Shown one piece after another: positions 50,784 to 62,556 of a stretch of 64,000 bases of DNA (positions are counted from its first letter, which is position 1; the number at the start of each line of letters is the position of its first letter). The translations under genes were made by a program, and so were the position numbers. The notes below the pieces were generated by a model. That model had not been told where the DNA came from. It worked only from the letters and a program-made list of their open reading frames with translations, and made no database searches. This stretch comes from Nothophaeocryptopus gaeumannii (lineage: Eukaryota > Ascomycota > Dothideomycetes > Mycosphaerellales > Mycosphaerellaceae), in NCBI GenBank assembly GCA_031771865.1, contig JASISA010000029.1, positions 248,001 to 312,000 on the forward strand. The letters are read 5' to 3'.

Positions 50784-52406
50784 TCAACAAGATGGGATCG
50801 CTTCTTTCAGCTTCCATCTTGGGCGAGTAGCACTACGACCAGGTTTCTTGGGATTCAGGACTTAGGGAATTCACACACCCCTTCCGCTGCTCTCTTGGGC
50901 GCTTTCGCTGACAACACGCGCCTTCCTTATTCTATTTGTGTCAAATGCTCTGTCTCCGGTGCATACTAATGTCTAGCACAGTTGATATTGATTTCTAGGG
51001 CATTATCTGACCATACGATCTGCTTGCTACAACAGAGCCGCCAGCCTCGTACATGCTTTAACGTCTCGGCAGACATCAGGCTCGCCGACGGCGTGGTATC
51101 GCTTACGCAGCCTTGTTATCAACTGCACGAGGCGTTGTCCGAGATTGTGCAAGCGCTGCGCCTTTGCGGAGCCTTGGGCGGCCTCTCGACTACTACTGCT
51201 CACTTCACGTCACCACCCTGGCGATTTACTCTTGGAGTTTGAGAAGGCAACTGCGACAGAGACCACACGTCGCATCCTCTTGTCACTCTTGCTATCTTGC
51301 TTCCGTGGCCAATCAACACTCATGGATCACTGCGACTCTAAATGCGTGGATGCCTTAGTATCACGTGAGTATCCAACTCTGTGTAGCAGTACGCAAGGCA
51401 TTCTGATTCTACCCAGCTGCCTTCGATATCGACAGTGAGTCAGAACTCGTTTGTCTCGAGCCCAGCCGGATACCAAGCATTGAATAATCCCTCAAGTTGT
51501 CCCATTCAATCCAATCATCATGGACGCCGTGTATCGTGGAACGTTTCACGATCATTATACTGGGACTGGCACTGCCTTTCTCGTGCAACGAGCCCGGGCT
51601 CGTGGTCCGGAAGACGGTCCGCAGGTCGTCCTACGTATCCTGCCACCCCTGCGGACTGTTTGCCTTTGCGGCACGCCTGGAGACAATAAGCAAGCACGGC
51701 ACAGCAACTGAGAAGCCGACAAGCCTGAGAATCGCCAGCATCGAAAGACTCCACACCCACTTTGTTCCTTTCACTGCCCTCGGTGAAGCTGCCTCCTACT
51801 AACATCCGCCTCGCACTTACATGAGCTCTGATTGCTCACTTCATGTCCTTGCTTGGCGGAAAGCCAATTGACTTTACTTCTTCCCGATCAATACCAAGAT
51901 CCTGTTGGCTGCAACAAGCGATGCGGTTCTATTGAAGGCGGCTTTGTTCAATGATTACGCTCGCATGTTCACTGAAGGCGATGCTTCAGAACCTCATTCC
52001 TTTGCAATGTTTGGCGGTTGTCAGTGAGAAGTGTGCGGCCTGGAGTCTTGATTTTCGAGGCTTGCGGTTTCGGGACTGCGGACTTGATGGCCTTGCGGCG
52101 TGCGGCCTCTTGAGCACTCAGGAGATATATGATGAGGACATAGCTGATGGCCTGTGTATTTATGTTACTGCCACTCATCAAAAGAAGTGCAAAATCAATT
52201 CCACTACGACGTCGTTGTACCGTCAACACTCGATCGTCAACATACCTCCGCATCAGGTCGAGACCACCAATAGCATACCCAGCATCGTTCTAAATCGTCG
52301 TTGAACTATTTCTAATATCCACCCGAGAGAACAGCGACGACGAAGTCCGCCCAAGGTAGCAACACGCCTCCGCGACAAATCATTCCACCAAAACTAACGA
52401 AAGTAG
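50784..52406. other. intergenic region without a supported gene
   Basis: 1.6 kb downstream of NOT3. Several plus-strand frames of 60-117 codons (such as 51520-51711 and 51951-52304) have no recognisable domain and no consistent splice model. It ends with the pyrimidine- and A-rich leader of the zinc-finger gene. Confidence 0.4.
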
Positions 52407-52985
52407 ATGTCTTCAGCATACTACCAACAACAATCTTACTCAACCTCCTCTTACTACCCTTCCTCAAACCAACAAGCCCGCCAACAACAACATCCCTCCT
52501 CTTATGGCGCTTCCTACAACCCCTACCCATCCCCTACTTCCCAACCGCAATCACCCCAATTTCCAACCTCGTAAGCCGTCCATCGTGATCAGATGAAAAG
52601 AATCCGGCCCAATCTTCTCTCTCTGATTTCGTTTTGCAGATCACGTCCCCAACCCGAATACATCTGTCTCTTCCCCCGCTGCACCCACACTTCCTCTCGC
52701 AAAGCCGATCTCGAACGACACGTCGACGCCATTCATTGCAGAGCTTCTGTGGCGTTGGTGGACTGTGAGTGGCCGGGGTGTCATCGGAAGGGAGGCATGG
52801 GGTTCACGAGGAAGGATAAGATGGTTGATCATATGCGGGATGGTGAGTGTGATCTCGTGGAGGCGTGATTGGTGGGTGGGTGAGGGCTAATATTTGTGTG
52901 TGTGTGTTTAGTGCATAAGGCTGATAAGCCGAAGAGGAGACAGAGTGGACAGTGGAGTTCAGGGGGGGTGAGTTGCGGGTATTGA
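52407..52985 (+). CDS. two-finger C2H2 zinc-finger protein
   Basis: Three exons (52407-52570, 52640-52842, 52912-52985) encode 146 residues; the introns are 69 nt each. The N-terminal 55 residues are low-complexity, rich in Ser, Tyr, Gln and Pro (QQQSYSTSSYYPSS). Then come two fingers: CLFPRCTHTSSRKADLERH followed by the second His, and CEWPGCHRKGGMGFTRKDKM followed by HMRDVH. The second finger is completed across the last intron, supporting that junction. A short basic tail (KADKPKRRQSG) follows. The stop at 52983-52985 assumes read-through of a GTGAGT at 52968, which could instead start a fourth exon. Likely a DNA- or RNA-binding regulator of unknown target. Confidence 0.75.
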
Positions 52986-53294
52986 CTGAGATGAGAAATG
53001 GGAGGACGGGTTGGGCGGATTGTAAGATGTGATAATATTAAAGATTAGAATTGATACTTTAGAACGCCCCTCACGCAAGCATGAGGATGGTTGGGTCTTG
53101 GTCATGGCGAGCCTGTCACCGATGCCGCGGGCGCAAGGTCTTGGTTTGAAGGAGTGTCCTGTAGGCTGGTGCATCGAATGGACCAGTTTGATTCTGTTCC
53201 TTCTCTTGCCTTCGATGTCCCGCAAAGAAGCTTCTGTGGGCCTGCGTCATTCCTCTCAAAGGTGCGCTTGTGGTTTTGCGGTTGAGCCAAGCGC
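52986..53294. other. short spacer between convergent genes
   Basis: Convergent 3' ends of the zinc-finger gene and the orphan gene at 53295. No other feature is seen. Confidence 0.5.
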
Positions 53295-54037
53295 TCATCT
53301 TCCAAGTATCCTGGTAAAGTCTTCCAGTCTCGGATCTTCGTCCACCCATTTGCCAGCACTGCGGTCATTGTTCCGAAGCGATTGATAGATCGTCTCGTTG
53401 GTGATGGAAGCCAGCTCCTGTCTAGAAGCCGCCATGGTCAGTGAGCCATAACGAGGATAGTCGTTGGCGACCTTTTTCTCATACCTCATTTGACGCCGAA
53501 TCTGTTGCAAAGCAGCCGCGTGGCCAGCATGAGGCTTGCCTCCTCTGAGCAGAGCACTTCGTGCCTGCATCCACCGCAGCGCCGCGCCAGCGCGGAGGTA
53601 GATCTTCTGTGCGCGGAACCGACGGATGGCTGCGTCGGCGATGATTCTGTTGGGGCAGACCTGTTAGACGTCTTGATGTCTGAGCCTTCTGCTCATCATT
53701 TTACGTACCTTCTCAAATGCGCCTTAGCAGCCTCCTCATCGCCCCCACCTCTTCCAGCGCTCGACGCAGGATCGGCAGCAAAAGGCTGCTGGAGCAATTG
53801 CTGAGCTTCTGCGACACATTGTCTCAGGACCCGGAAGCCTTCTTCGTTGTACTCTTCTGCTGATGGATTGGCTCTGATGCTGCCGATGTACTGTTGTAGA
53901 CTGCGGAAGTCTTGCATGATCTCTGCTATGCGCATAGCGCGAGCGGTATTCACTGGTGATCAGAGGCATGTCAGTGGCGTGATCGAACGATCGATACTGC
54001 TGACAGTAGGATGGAGGAACTCACGTCCGTCTGCCAT
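53295..54037 (-). CDS. orphan helical protein
   Basis: Three exons, complement of 54025-54037, 53709-53952 and 53295-53646, give 202 residues; the introns are 72 and 62 nt with canonical ends, and the frame is continuous. I do not recognise a family. The sequence is largely helical and Ala/Arg/Gln-rich: RIAEIMQDFRSLQQYIGSI, a Gly/Ala/Ser spacer (ASSAGRGGGDEE), then AAIRRFRAQKIYLRAG and ALQQIRRQMRYEKK. The C-terminus is DERPRLEDF-like and charged. The first coding exon has only 13 nt (start MADG). Coiled-coil or RNA-associated roles are possible, but nothing in the sequence decides it. Confidence 0.65.
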
Positions 54038-55148
54038 GTCAGGAAGTCGCTTCTGTAATGAACGTAGTGAATGAACAAGTATGAGTCGATCGGATGTAGC
54101 GATGAAGGATTGCGGGAGGCTGTAAGTTAGTTGTCTGGTTTCTTGTGTACGACTGAATCAGTTCTTGGACGGGGCGCCATAGCCGTCTTTAACAAGAACC
54201 TGACATCTTGTTCACCATGTCGAGGCTATCAAGGTCAACCCTCCTGAGCAGCGTGGAGCATCGTGGCTTGCAATGTCGAAGCGTCTGATACTAGGGAAAG
54301 AGCCAACGATAGAACCACAGCCCGTCAAGCGGACAGTCTCAACATGTTGCAAGTGATGTCCCTGCACGATGCATGACCGCCATAGTTCTGTTTCTGCTCG
54401 CACGGTGTAACGTCAGTGCGATGGGAGAATGTCCCTAAGAGTTCTCATTAGCTCCAGTCCGTGTACGTCACCTACGGCATTGGACTTGCTCCCGTGCTTG
54501 ATAGGTCCCATACAGAAAAAGAACCGTAAAGCTCAGGCAGCCTCTTGCAAGCCTTCACGAAGAGCTACCGTCGCGGAAGAGATGACATCTGTGAAGTTGA
54601 GCGCACGGTTAGGATAAGGTACGGCTCTTCCATGTAATCGTCAGATGCCATTGGCTTGGATCGTCAGCCATGCAACTCTCATTGCAGACAGATCTAGAAA
54701 TGCAGGAGTTCTAGGAAGAATGAGGAATGGCGCGCAGTCATGAAGCAGCTCAGCATTGCCGGCATGATCCTAGGCGGTCTGCAAGTTGACGGCAGCTCAA
54801 GGCGTAGCGAGCCATGTGCGAATCGTACATTTCTTCGAGGTCGAATGACCACGTGGAGTTCATTCGGTATAGTAGAGACGCCTCAAGTGCGTTCGGCATG
54901 CAAAAGAGAACTCTGCTGCGCCCAAAGCGTGAAGTTCGCAGCAGCCCTTACCATGCACAGCTGGAACAAGAAGAACGCCAATGCACAGGTCAGGACATGC
55001 AGCATGAGCTCCGCGAACAGCTGCATAGCCATACGGCAACATGGTTGGTCGGCCATGTCCGTGCGCTAAAACTGGATCGCTGCTCTGATTCGTCCAGTTT
55101 TCACTGGGTCATGGAACCTCAGCTTGGGGCTGAGCGACTCGAATAGCA
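54038..55148. other. intergenic between two minus-strand genes
   Basis: It holds the promoter of the orphan gene at 53295 and the end of SCL1. A 57-codon minus-strand frame (54883-55056) encodes a membrane-anchor-like segment (LHVLTCALAFFLFQLCMV), but the frame breaks soon after and it is not called as a gene. Confidence 0.4.
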
Positions 55149-56154
55149 TTAATCCTTCTCGGCAATGGCCTGCAGGCGTTCATCGATCTGGTCCTCTGTT
55201 AAGGACTGGAACGTCGTATCAGTACCCTCCTTGCCGTCCTTGCGCGGCCCGCCAACGATTCCGATCTCCAATTCGCCCTTCTTGAAGTCCACACTGAGTA
55301 CTGTGCTCAGAGTAGAGATTGCAAGCTCGACGACCTCGTCCCAGCTGCCCTCTGCATGATCCTTATTCTTCAGCTTCTTCTCCAGAAAGTTCAAAGCTTC
55401 CTGTGCTTTGGGTCCAGAGGCGGTGGCCTTGTAACCAACGTAGTATCCAGCAGGGTCGCACTTGTACAGCTGAGGCCCGTACTCGGAGTCGACTGAGATG
55501 AGAGTGGTCGCAACTCCCAGAGGCCTCATGTACGCCTGTCATCTGCATCAGCCTGATGTGCTCGCCACCTCGTACATCCTATACTTACTCGCTGTGTGTA
55601 GACCTGAGAGATGTTGGCAATGCGCTTGGTCAGGACGTCGCACGGCATCTCATATCCGAACTTGTATCGGAACTCTGCAGCCTCGCCTCGCGCGCGGTTC
55701 ACTGAAGCTCGTGCATCTGCTATTGAGCCGGTCATGACGCAGCCAACGGAAGGAGAGAGCTTGTAGACATAGGAGACGGATGCTGGGTCGATGAGCTTGT
55801 CCTGCACAGAGTAGTCCACTGATCAGCGCTAGCCTTTCCATCACTCTGTCTATTCTTTCCACATACCGGCACCTTCTTCTGGGATATGACGACTGCGCAG
55901 TCCTTGCCTCTTACGCCGACGGATGTGATGTTTGCTGCGGTGATGGCTTTGAACGCATACTCTGTGTGACCCATCAGCTCCACATGCTCTTTATGTTGGT
56001 TGTGTCAATTCCCTGATTGTACGCACCGACTTGGTACAGACGTCCCTGGTCCGAGAAGATGGTAATGTGTCTGTCGAAGCCCGCGCTTCCTGCGAAGTAT
56101 TAGTATATGCGCGCTTGCATCGGACAGGCCGAGCAGGCTAGACTTGCCAGACAT
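55149..56154 (-). CDS. SCL1: 20S proteasome subunit alpha-1 (PSMA6/SCL1)
   Basis: Five exons, complement of 56148-56154, 56027-56089, 55867-55961, 55589-55801 and 55149-55535, encode 254 residues, the usual size. The protein is one of seven alpha subunits forming the gate rings of the proteasome. Diagnostic runs include GFDRHITIFSDQGRLYQVEY at the N-terminus (the alpha-type signature), GKDCAVVISQKKVPDKLIDP and GCVMTGSIADARASV. The first coding exon is 7 nt (ATGTCTG) and the frame requires the intron to begin GCAAGT at 56147, an unusual GC donor with otherwise perfect consensus, ending TTCGCAG. Other introns (65, 65, 53 nt) are GT-AG. It is divergent from the WKF-domain gene. Confidence 0.96.
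56090..56147 (-). other. GC-AG intron of the proteas​ome alpha-1 gene
   Basis: The 58-nt intron starts GCAAGT and ends CGCAG. Only this pair of sites restores MSGSAGFDRH, the conserved N-terminus. GC-AG introns are a minor class, generally with strong donor consensus elsewhere, as here. Confidence 0.8.
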
Positions 56155-56492
56155 GGCGCCGGTGGTGTGTGTGTGGTGTCGTCGGGGTTATCAGAGGGTA
56201 TCGAAGACGGCGGTGATGTCACGGCGACGGTCGATGAGGTGTATAGTTCGGGGAGGAGTTAGATGTCGGCGGTGAATGTCTGGTGGTTTGTATCGTGGTT
56301 GATGATGATCAGGTAGCAGCTCGCCGCGTTGGCGTTTCCGCGTCGAGCGTCAGGGGAGCTTTGGCCATTCCCAAGCCTGAGGCACTCAACTTCTGTCCCA
56401 AATTTCCGAAGTCTCTCACCTCACTCTATTGCATCGCACACGACATGTGATTTCCCCCTTCACTTGACCTTTCTTCGCGCTGCTTTCCCGCC
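56155..56492. other. bidirectional promoter of SCL1 and the WKF gene
   Basis: 338 bp between two divergent start codons. It has runs of GGTGT/GTCGG near 56160-56280 and a pyrimidine-rich stretch near 56450. I did not recognise a proteasome-gene control element with confidence. Confidence 0.5.
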
Positions 56493-58389
56493 ATGGCTTC
56501 TCCCGCTTCTGCGCCTCGCGTTCCAGCTTGGAAGAAACTTGGACTCAAACTCAAGTACGCGAATGACTCTCCAGACGAACGGCCTACCGCTGCCACAAAT
56601 CCAACATCACAGCCATCTGCGGTCCATATCTCGGGAAACGGCTTAGGTCATACCAAGAAGAGACCACTCGAGAGTCTGGCTCCAGAAACACCAGCCAAGC
56701 GATCCAGAGGCGCACCAGAAGAACCGAAAGCGCTCGACATATCCAGTCACAAGGCCGACAAGAGATCATCCAAGTCTGTTGCACATCAAACTTGGAATGA
56801 GCCGGTCAAAGAACCTCAAAGATCAAGACTTCCAGCGCCAACGGGTGTGTTTAAGGCTCCAAATCAAACCCCGAAGAGGATAGTCTTTGGTGAAGACGAG
56901 TGAGTGGCGACCTTTACATTTTCTCAGTTTCATGCGGGAAACCCCATTCACCTTCACACTTCACGACGTTGTTGAGTCTTGAAAAGCGTATCATCTCGTA
57001 GCGGCGTTATGCAGCCGCTATGTGAATGAGTGTCAAACGGACGCCGCCTTGGCATGTGCGAGCATCACTTTACTGACATGCATCCACAGCTCGACCTCGC
57101 AGCTCGAAAACAATAGAGCTCATGCTCCAAAAGAGTCTCCAGCTTCTCTGCGCAAATCAGTATCGTTCACTCCAGACACGAAGAACGAAGACGGCTTATC
57201 CGCATCGAATTACTTCAAAGCCTGGGCAAACGGCGACAATCCTACGGAAGCAAGTGCTTCTCAACAAGCCAAGGGGAAATCAAGGTCACCATCTCGGGAT
57301 CCCAACAAGCCAAAGAAGGAGAAGAAAGAAAAGAAAGCCAAAACCGAGAAAGTCGCCAAGTTATCAGACAGATCATCAGGAGAGGGTGCTGACGCCGATT
57401 CGACACCGATCGAAGAGCCCAACTACGTTCGATACCTACGCCAATATCACACGGACCGGGCTAATTGGAGATTTAACAAGAACAGACAAAACGACTTGTT
57501 CAAGAACCTATTCAACGTCTTCCGCATAGCGTCAAATCACAACGAGGCAATAGTGCAGTACATCAGAGGTCTACAAGGTCAGGCGCGGCAAAGAGTAGCA
57601 GAGCAAGCGGAGAAGGTTCTCAAGGCAATTTGGATCCGTGAAAACGAAGGAGGCGATCCAATGTCCCTTGAAAGTGCCTCCGCACGACGGGAAGCATATT
57701 ACGCAGCTCTCCAGTCAGCCGTAGATCGCTGGGAGGGATCTGGCGCTGAGAGATCGCATCAAATGGATGCCAAGCTGAAAGAAATTCTGAGAGAGCACGA
57801 AGAAGGCAAACGAGCAGAGGCGATTCTCATGGCAGCTCTCGACAACGAGCTCTTTCCAGAACGCGCAAATTCGACAACGCCCTCCGTAGCAGCAGTCTCG
57901 TCCGCGTCAACGTCCACAGCGTCGATTCCAAGAGCTACGAAAATTACCGAGACTTCTCTAGATGCCTCAGGGCAATACACGACGAGCACAATCGATCTCA
58001 CAAAAGACGCACCAGAGCGGACGCCAGACACGAAGCGGAAACGTAGCCGCAAAGCACGAACGGATGTCTCATCATCCTCATCCTCATCCTCATCCTCATC
58101 CTCATCCGAAAGCTCCAGCAACGAAAGTGATTCAGAATCCGACTCTGAAGACGAATCCAACACCAACAGCTCCGCCCTGCGAAAGAATCTCTCCTCAGCA
58201 GCAGCAAAATCCGCACCACCAGCGGAAAAGAAGGCCAAGTTCTCGCTCTTTGACGACTCCCTGCTAGACAAGAAGTTCGGGAAGGCCCATACATACAATC
58301 AGGTAGCACCGAAGAGACCTTCAGGAAGCAAGGCTAGAGGCTTTGCTTATACGCATGGAAGTAAAGCTGATGAGAGTGATAGTGAGTGA
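56493..58389 (+). CDS. WKF-domain protein (C7orf50-like, nucleolar type)
   Basis: Exons 56493-56899 and 57090-58389, separated by a 190-nt intron, encode 568 residues. The long first part is disordered and basic, with KKEKKEKKAK near residue 211. The WKF domain lies at about 248-312: YVRYLRQYHTDRANWRFNKN followed by DLFKNLFNVFRI and ALVQYIRGLQ-like helices. The human homologue C7orf50 is nucleolar and linked to ribosome maturation. The remainder is a Ser/Asp/Glu-rich region with a serine tract encoded by a TCATCC repeat (58068-58106), then KFSLFDDSLLDKKFG. The start ATG is in the context GCCATGG. The domain is certain; the cellular role is an inference from the animal homologue. Confidence 0.88.
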
Positions 58390-58601
58390 GAGGTAGCAGT
58401 GATAGAAGGCGGGATAGAGAGAGGTGACGGGTTGTCACGGCGCTTAGGATAGGAATGTAAAGGGCGTAAGCTAGACAGGCTCACCATCGAGCGTCAAGTG
58501 CCCAAGGAACTATGTATGTCAGCTACTTCTCCTTGCTCGAATCATTATCTCTGCTACTCACCTCGCAGATCGAGGCGCGACATGTTGTCGACTCGGAGAA
58601 G

Positions 58602-58683
58602 GCTCATATGCTCCTTCAGCATCCCAATGCTGGACTAGATGGGCATGTGATGCTCACTTACACGGAGAACATCACCAGTGAAG
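58602..58683 (+). repeat. 82-bp direct repeat, copy 1
   Basis: It starts GCTCATATGCT and ends TCACCAGTGAAG. Copy 2 at 58852-58932 has the same ends and matches in most positions, 250 bp downstream. Confidence 0.75.
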
Positions 58684-58851
58684 ACCAAAGGTCTTCCAAC
58701 CTGCAGTCCCTGCGTACTCTCCCCATAAGAGACTGCCAACCTCATCAATGAAAGGCCTGCAGAGCATTGTCGGCGTAGACAAATTCATGGCTGGAACATG
58801 TGCCGCCCACCTCATAGGCAGAGCCGATCGAGCTGTTGGAGTCAAGAGAAC

Positions 58852-58932
58852 GCTCATATGCTACTTCGATATCTAATTGCTGGACTCGACGGCCATGCGA
58901 TGTTTACTTGCATTGGAAAATCACCAGTGAAG
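58852..58932 (+). repeat. 82-bp direct repeat, copy 2
   Basis: Shared words with copy 1 are TGCTGGACT, GGCATG against GCCATG, and TCACCAGTGAAG. One base shorter than copy 1. Confidence 0.75.
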
Positions 58933-60312
58933 GAGGAGATAGAAGCAGGCTCACCAGCGCTGGAGGGGAAAGGCCGTCACACATGACAGCTTCAGTGACA
59001 TTGGATCACGTATGCTGCTTACTACTCGACCTTCTTCCTATGTGGCCTAGACATTGGACGAGCATGGAGTATATAATTCATCCTTTGGTAATATCATATG
59101 CACGCCTTTGTGGAACAGTAACGACGGCATCGCATGGCATCACTCGTGAAGCTTGTGAAGTAGGCCCAAGCTTAGGGTTATACGATTCCTCATCCACCCC
59201 CTCTCCTCCTCCCTCCTCCTCCCCAGAGGCTCCAAACATGCCAAGAAAAATGTCAATATCATCTTTGATTGCATTTGAAAATGCTTGTAAACTTTGGTGA
59301 CGTTCTCTGAATGACTGACGCTAATGTATCGAGGTATCTGAATTGGCGATTTTTAGGAAATCCGGTATTTTGCAAAGGCCTCGTGAATATGAACAGGTAC
59401 TACAACGTCTTTCCGGCGATATACTTCTTGATATCGTCGAACTGGTTCCAAGGGCTGGGATGGAACGACGAAAATGCATCTAAGCAGTCCTATGATAGCT
59501 TCTTGATACGCGGGCATGCTGTTCTCGCCGCGATGCCATGCTGCTGCTGCGGCTCGGGAGCGTCTCTCAGACAGTACTTCATCTCATCTCACCAACTCAA
59601 CCTAGGCTAAAACACCTCACGCATCCACCCTCCTCGTACTCAACACATGCTCAACAAACAACGTATACATTGTTTCAAAAAGTTCTCTAGATTCACAGTA
59701 TACTAAGTATACACATTTCCCTTTCCGTCAATCCATCCATCCCCTCCACCAATCCCATCCTCGCCTCCCAGTCTTTCCCCCGAAGCAAATGAAGAACTCC
59801 AGTGACCATCCCCCGGAAGGCCAGCATTAGAAACAGATCCAGGGCCACCAGGCCGAATTTTCTTGCATGACTGCCAGTGTCTCTCTGTAGTAGCTTCAGC
59901 ACAGAAGAATCCAAAACGCCAGTCCAGGGCATAGATGCAACAAAAAGGGGAGTGTCGAAGCCCCATGCAGCCTATGTACAGTCGAAAAGAGCAAACAAAA
60001 TATGAGAATCGTTTCATGACTATTGCAGCTTATCTTTTCTTCTTTCTCTCTCTCTACCAACACAGCACTCAATTCAATAACCGTTTCCTTGATGCCGCAG
60101 CCGAAATAGACCTCGACCTTTGATAAAGATTCAGGACTTTGCCCACAGTGTCGCTCGACTCTCTCCGTTGCTGCTGAAGGTTCAACGCAGCGGTCAGAGG
60201 CGAACGCTCCAAAGCTCCAAGTGCGCCATTGAATTTGTGCGGATCGGGGGTCATTAGGATCGTCGTCTCCACGGTTTCTGAAGAGATCTCGCTGAAAATG
60301 GGCGGTCGAAAT

Positions 60313-62556
60313 CTAGTCATAGCCGGCTCCTCTTTGCCAAGGACTCGGTCCTTGCTGTCGAAAAGCGTTCTGACTCCCGTTGTAGGGACTCGCATTTGCG
60401 CTCCGGTCGTAGGGAGGCAAATGCCTTGCGCTGCCGTTATCGCTGGTGGGGTAAGCAGGCGTGTGGGCGCTCATCGGACTACGGGGTGGCTTGTAGTACA
60501 TCGAGTTTGCCTCCTTTGCGCGCTCGGCGCTGCCGGCAGACCAGCTGTCATCGTCGTCTTCGATGCGCGCTCCGCTCTTGTTGTTGGTAAAGCCGTGCTT
60601 GGACTCACCGCGAGCGGTGGCACCGAGTGCATCGAGCTCAGTCGTGAGCTGGGACTGAGATTTGATAAAGCTGCCACGGTCGTCGCGCATCGGCTGGTAT
60701 CGGGTATCGGGGTTCTTGGCCGTGATTGCAATGATGGAGGCGACCAGTACTATGACCAAGAGGATTGTCGAGAATGCGGCGTTGTAGATGAAGAAGATGA
60801 CACCCATCACACCAGTGACAATTCCGGGCTGACCAAAGACTCCAGAGAAGACCAGCAGGAAGATGGCACTGAGGAAGTTGATGACGCAGATGGCGATGTT
60901 GAAGGCGTTAGTCTTCTTGTCCATGTATGGCCGAAGGACACACACAGCGATGAGGAAGACAGCCTCGATGATGAGCAGAGCCACTGCTTGAGTCGTGCCG
61001 CTGCTCTGGGCCACGCCGATGAACAGACCCTTGATGAGAATGTAGATCAAGAATGGCACAATGAAGTAGTATGCCGTAGCTTTGAACTGCACGTAGAGAA
61101 AACCCCACTTGTTGAGCGAGACTGGGTCCGAGTAGAGGATGTAGGCCGGATTCTTGTGCATCGCAATACTACGGCGTGCGAGTCGAATGACTTTGCTCGA
61201 AGCCCAGGCGAGAATGCCGATCATTGAGAAGATGGTGAAGACAGCCAGGACGACTTCGGCTCCAGAATCCTTCCTCGTAAACTCCCAGAAGCAGAGCACG
61301 ACCATCTGCGGGTAGCCTATCAGGACGATGCGGAAGAGAATGCCCTTGAGCACAGTCGTCCATCCGTTTCGGAAATCCTGAAACTTCTCGCCCTTCATGT
61401 GGCCGGCCTTGACAAGGAGTTCGCAAACGCCCTTGAAGATACATACTCCGAGAACCACGAAGATGACGAAGATCAGGAAGAAGATGTAACCAGTCAAGAA
61501 GATGTTGGTTGGCTCCATGTGCGCACGGAATCCAACACGCTCAATGCCTTTAACAGTGACCGAGGTGGATGTATCGGTGTTTTGGGAGTCCGAGTTGGTG
61601 CGCTTGAGAACAAGATTGTGTAGTTGCTCAGCGGCACGGACAGCAAGACGGGCGTAGTCTTGCAGACTGCGCTTCTCAACGCGCACAGAGGCAGAGCTCA
61701 AATTCGACAATATCGTAGATGGAGTTCCGCCTGTGGCACGAAGGTACCAAGTGGCCAGCTTTTGGAGGAAGCCAACGCGAATGATGCCCATGCTCCATTG
61801 GAAGTTCTGTGTCCACGAGGCCACAATTGGTGGTAAAGAAACCGCAGTCATGCCGATGAAGGCCTGAGCCTGGAAGTATCCAAAGAGTGCCATCGCATTG
61901 GCTGCGACGTGTGCGGCAGTGTTCGAATGACCGAGTCCGGACGTTATCGCGGATGCGACCAATGCAAGGCCGGAAATGACGGCGACTGTCCATGCTACTC
62001 CTTTCTGGTCCACCGTCTTTCCGTTTGATAATTCTGCCTCCACGCAAGCCGCAGAGGTTCCACTATTGGTAGAGTTGAAGTACACCTGGACTTTGGCGTC
62101 CAGGTCCGGTACTGTGTATGCAATGCCTGGACACGCGTTAGTCCCTACCCCTCTTTCTTTACTCCGTGTATCTCCCCATTACTCACCAGGAACCTGTTTC
62201 AAGGAGTCTGCTGGAATCTCCGCATTACTGTTCAGGTTGATCTGTCCCTCGTTCATAGGACATAGACCTTGAAGGTCGGATGTACAGGGGTCGATGGTGG
62301 TAGTGTACACTTTTAAGCCATATGCGTAGATCATCAATTCGATGGTGACATTTCCAGTGATACTGCTCACTCCGACGACGTCGAAGGCGAGACTGCGGTT
62401 GGAGGGCGTGAAGACGACATCGAAGAGAGTCGCTGAAAAGTTGCTATCGGCTTGGCAGGGATTCAACGAGGTCGATGTCAGCATGCGCTCGGCGCATGTG
62501 AGCGGGGAGAGGAGGAGGAGGAGAGTCGAAATTAGTGATGTTGTTGACAGCTTCAT
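60313..62556 (-). CDS. FLC/TRP-like membrane protein with lumenal ML-like domain
   Basis: Exons 62187-62556 and 60313-62126 (complement), split by a 60-nt intron, give 727 residues. A signal peptide (STLLLLLSPLTCAERM) precedes a Cys-containing beta-rich lumenal domain of about 140 residues. About nine hydrophobic helices follow, from about residue 168 to 560: TVAVISGLALVASAITSG, FFLIFVIFVVLGVCIF, IYILIKGLFIGVA, FLIAVCVLRPYMD and others. This is the ML-like plus TRP-like layout of yeast Flc1-3 and Schizosaccharomyces Pkd2. They are linked to FAD entry into the ER, calcium flux and cell-wall integrity. The C-terminal 170 residues are cytosolic, charged and Ser/Pro-rich (SPWQRG end). The exact paralogue cannot be decided. 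Confidence 0.92.

Larger units (their letters stand above)
58390..60312. other. long spacer between convergent genes, with an imperfect direct repeat
   Basis: 1.9 kb without a supported gene. It holds two copies of an 82-bp segment at 58602 and 58852. A minus-strand frame near 59400-59580 ends in protein-like WNQFDDIKKYIAGKTL but has an in-frame TAG 29 codons earlier, and I could not find upstream exons. Confidence 0.4.

Noticed and set aside
54883..55056. 57-codon minus-strand frame with a membrane-like helix
   Set aside because: Very short, no further exons in frame, and overlapping frames look equally good.
59400..59580. Possible small minus-strand gene ending WNQFDDIKKYIAGKTL
   Set aside because: An in-frame TAG lies just upstream, the apparent intron around it would be only about 20 nt, and no upstream exons were found.
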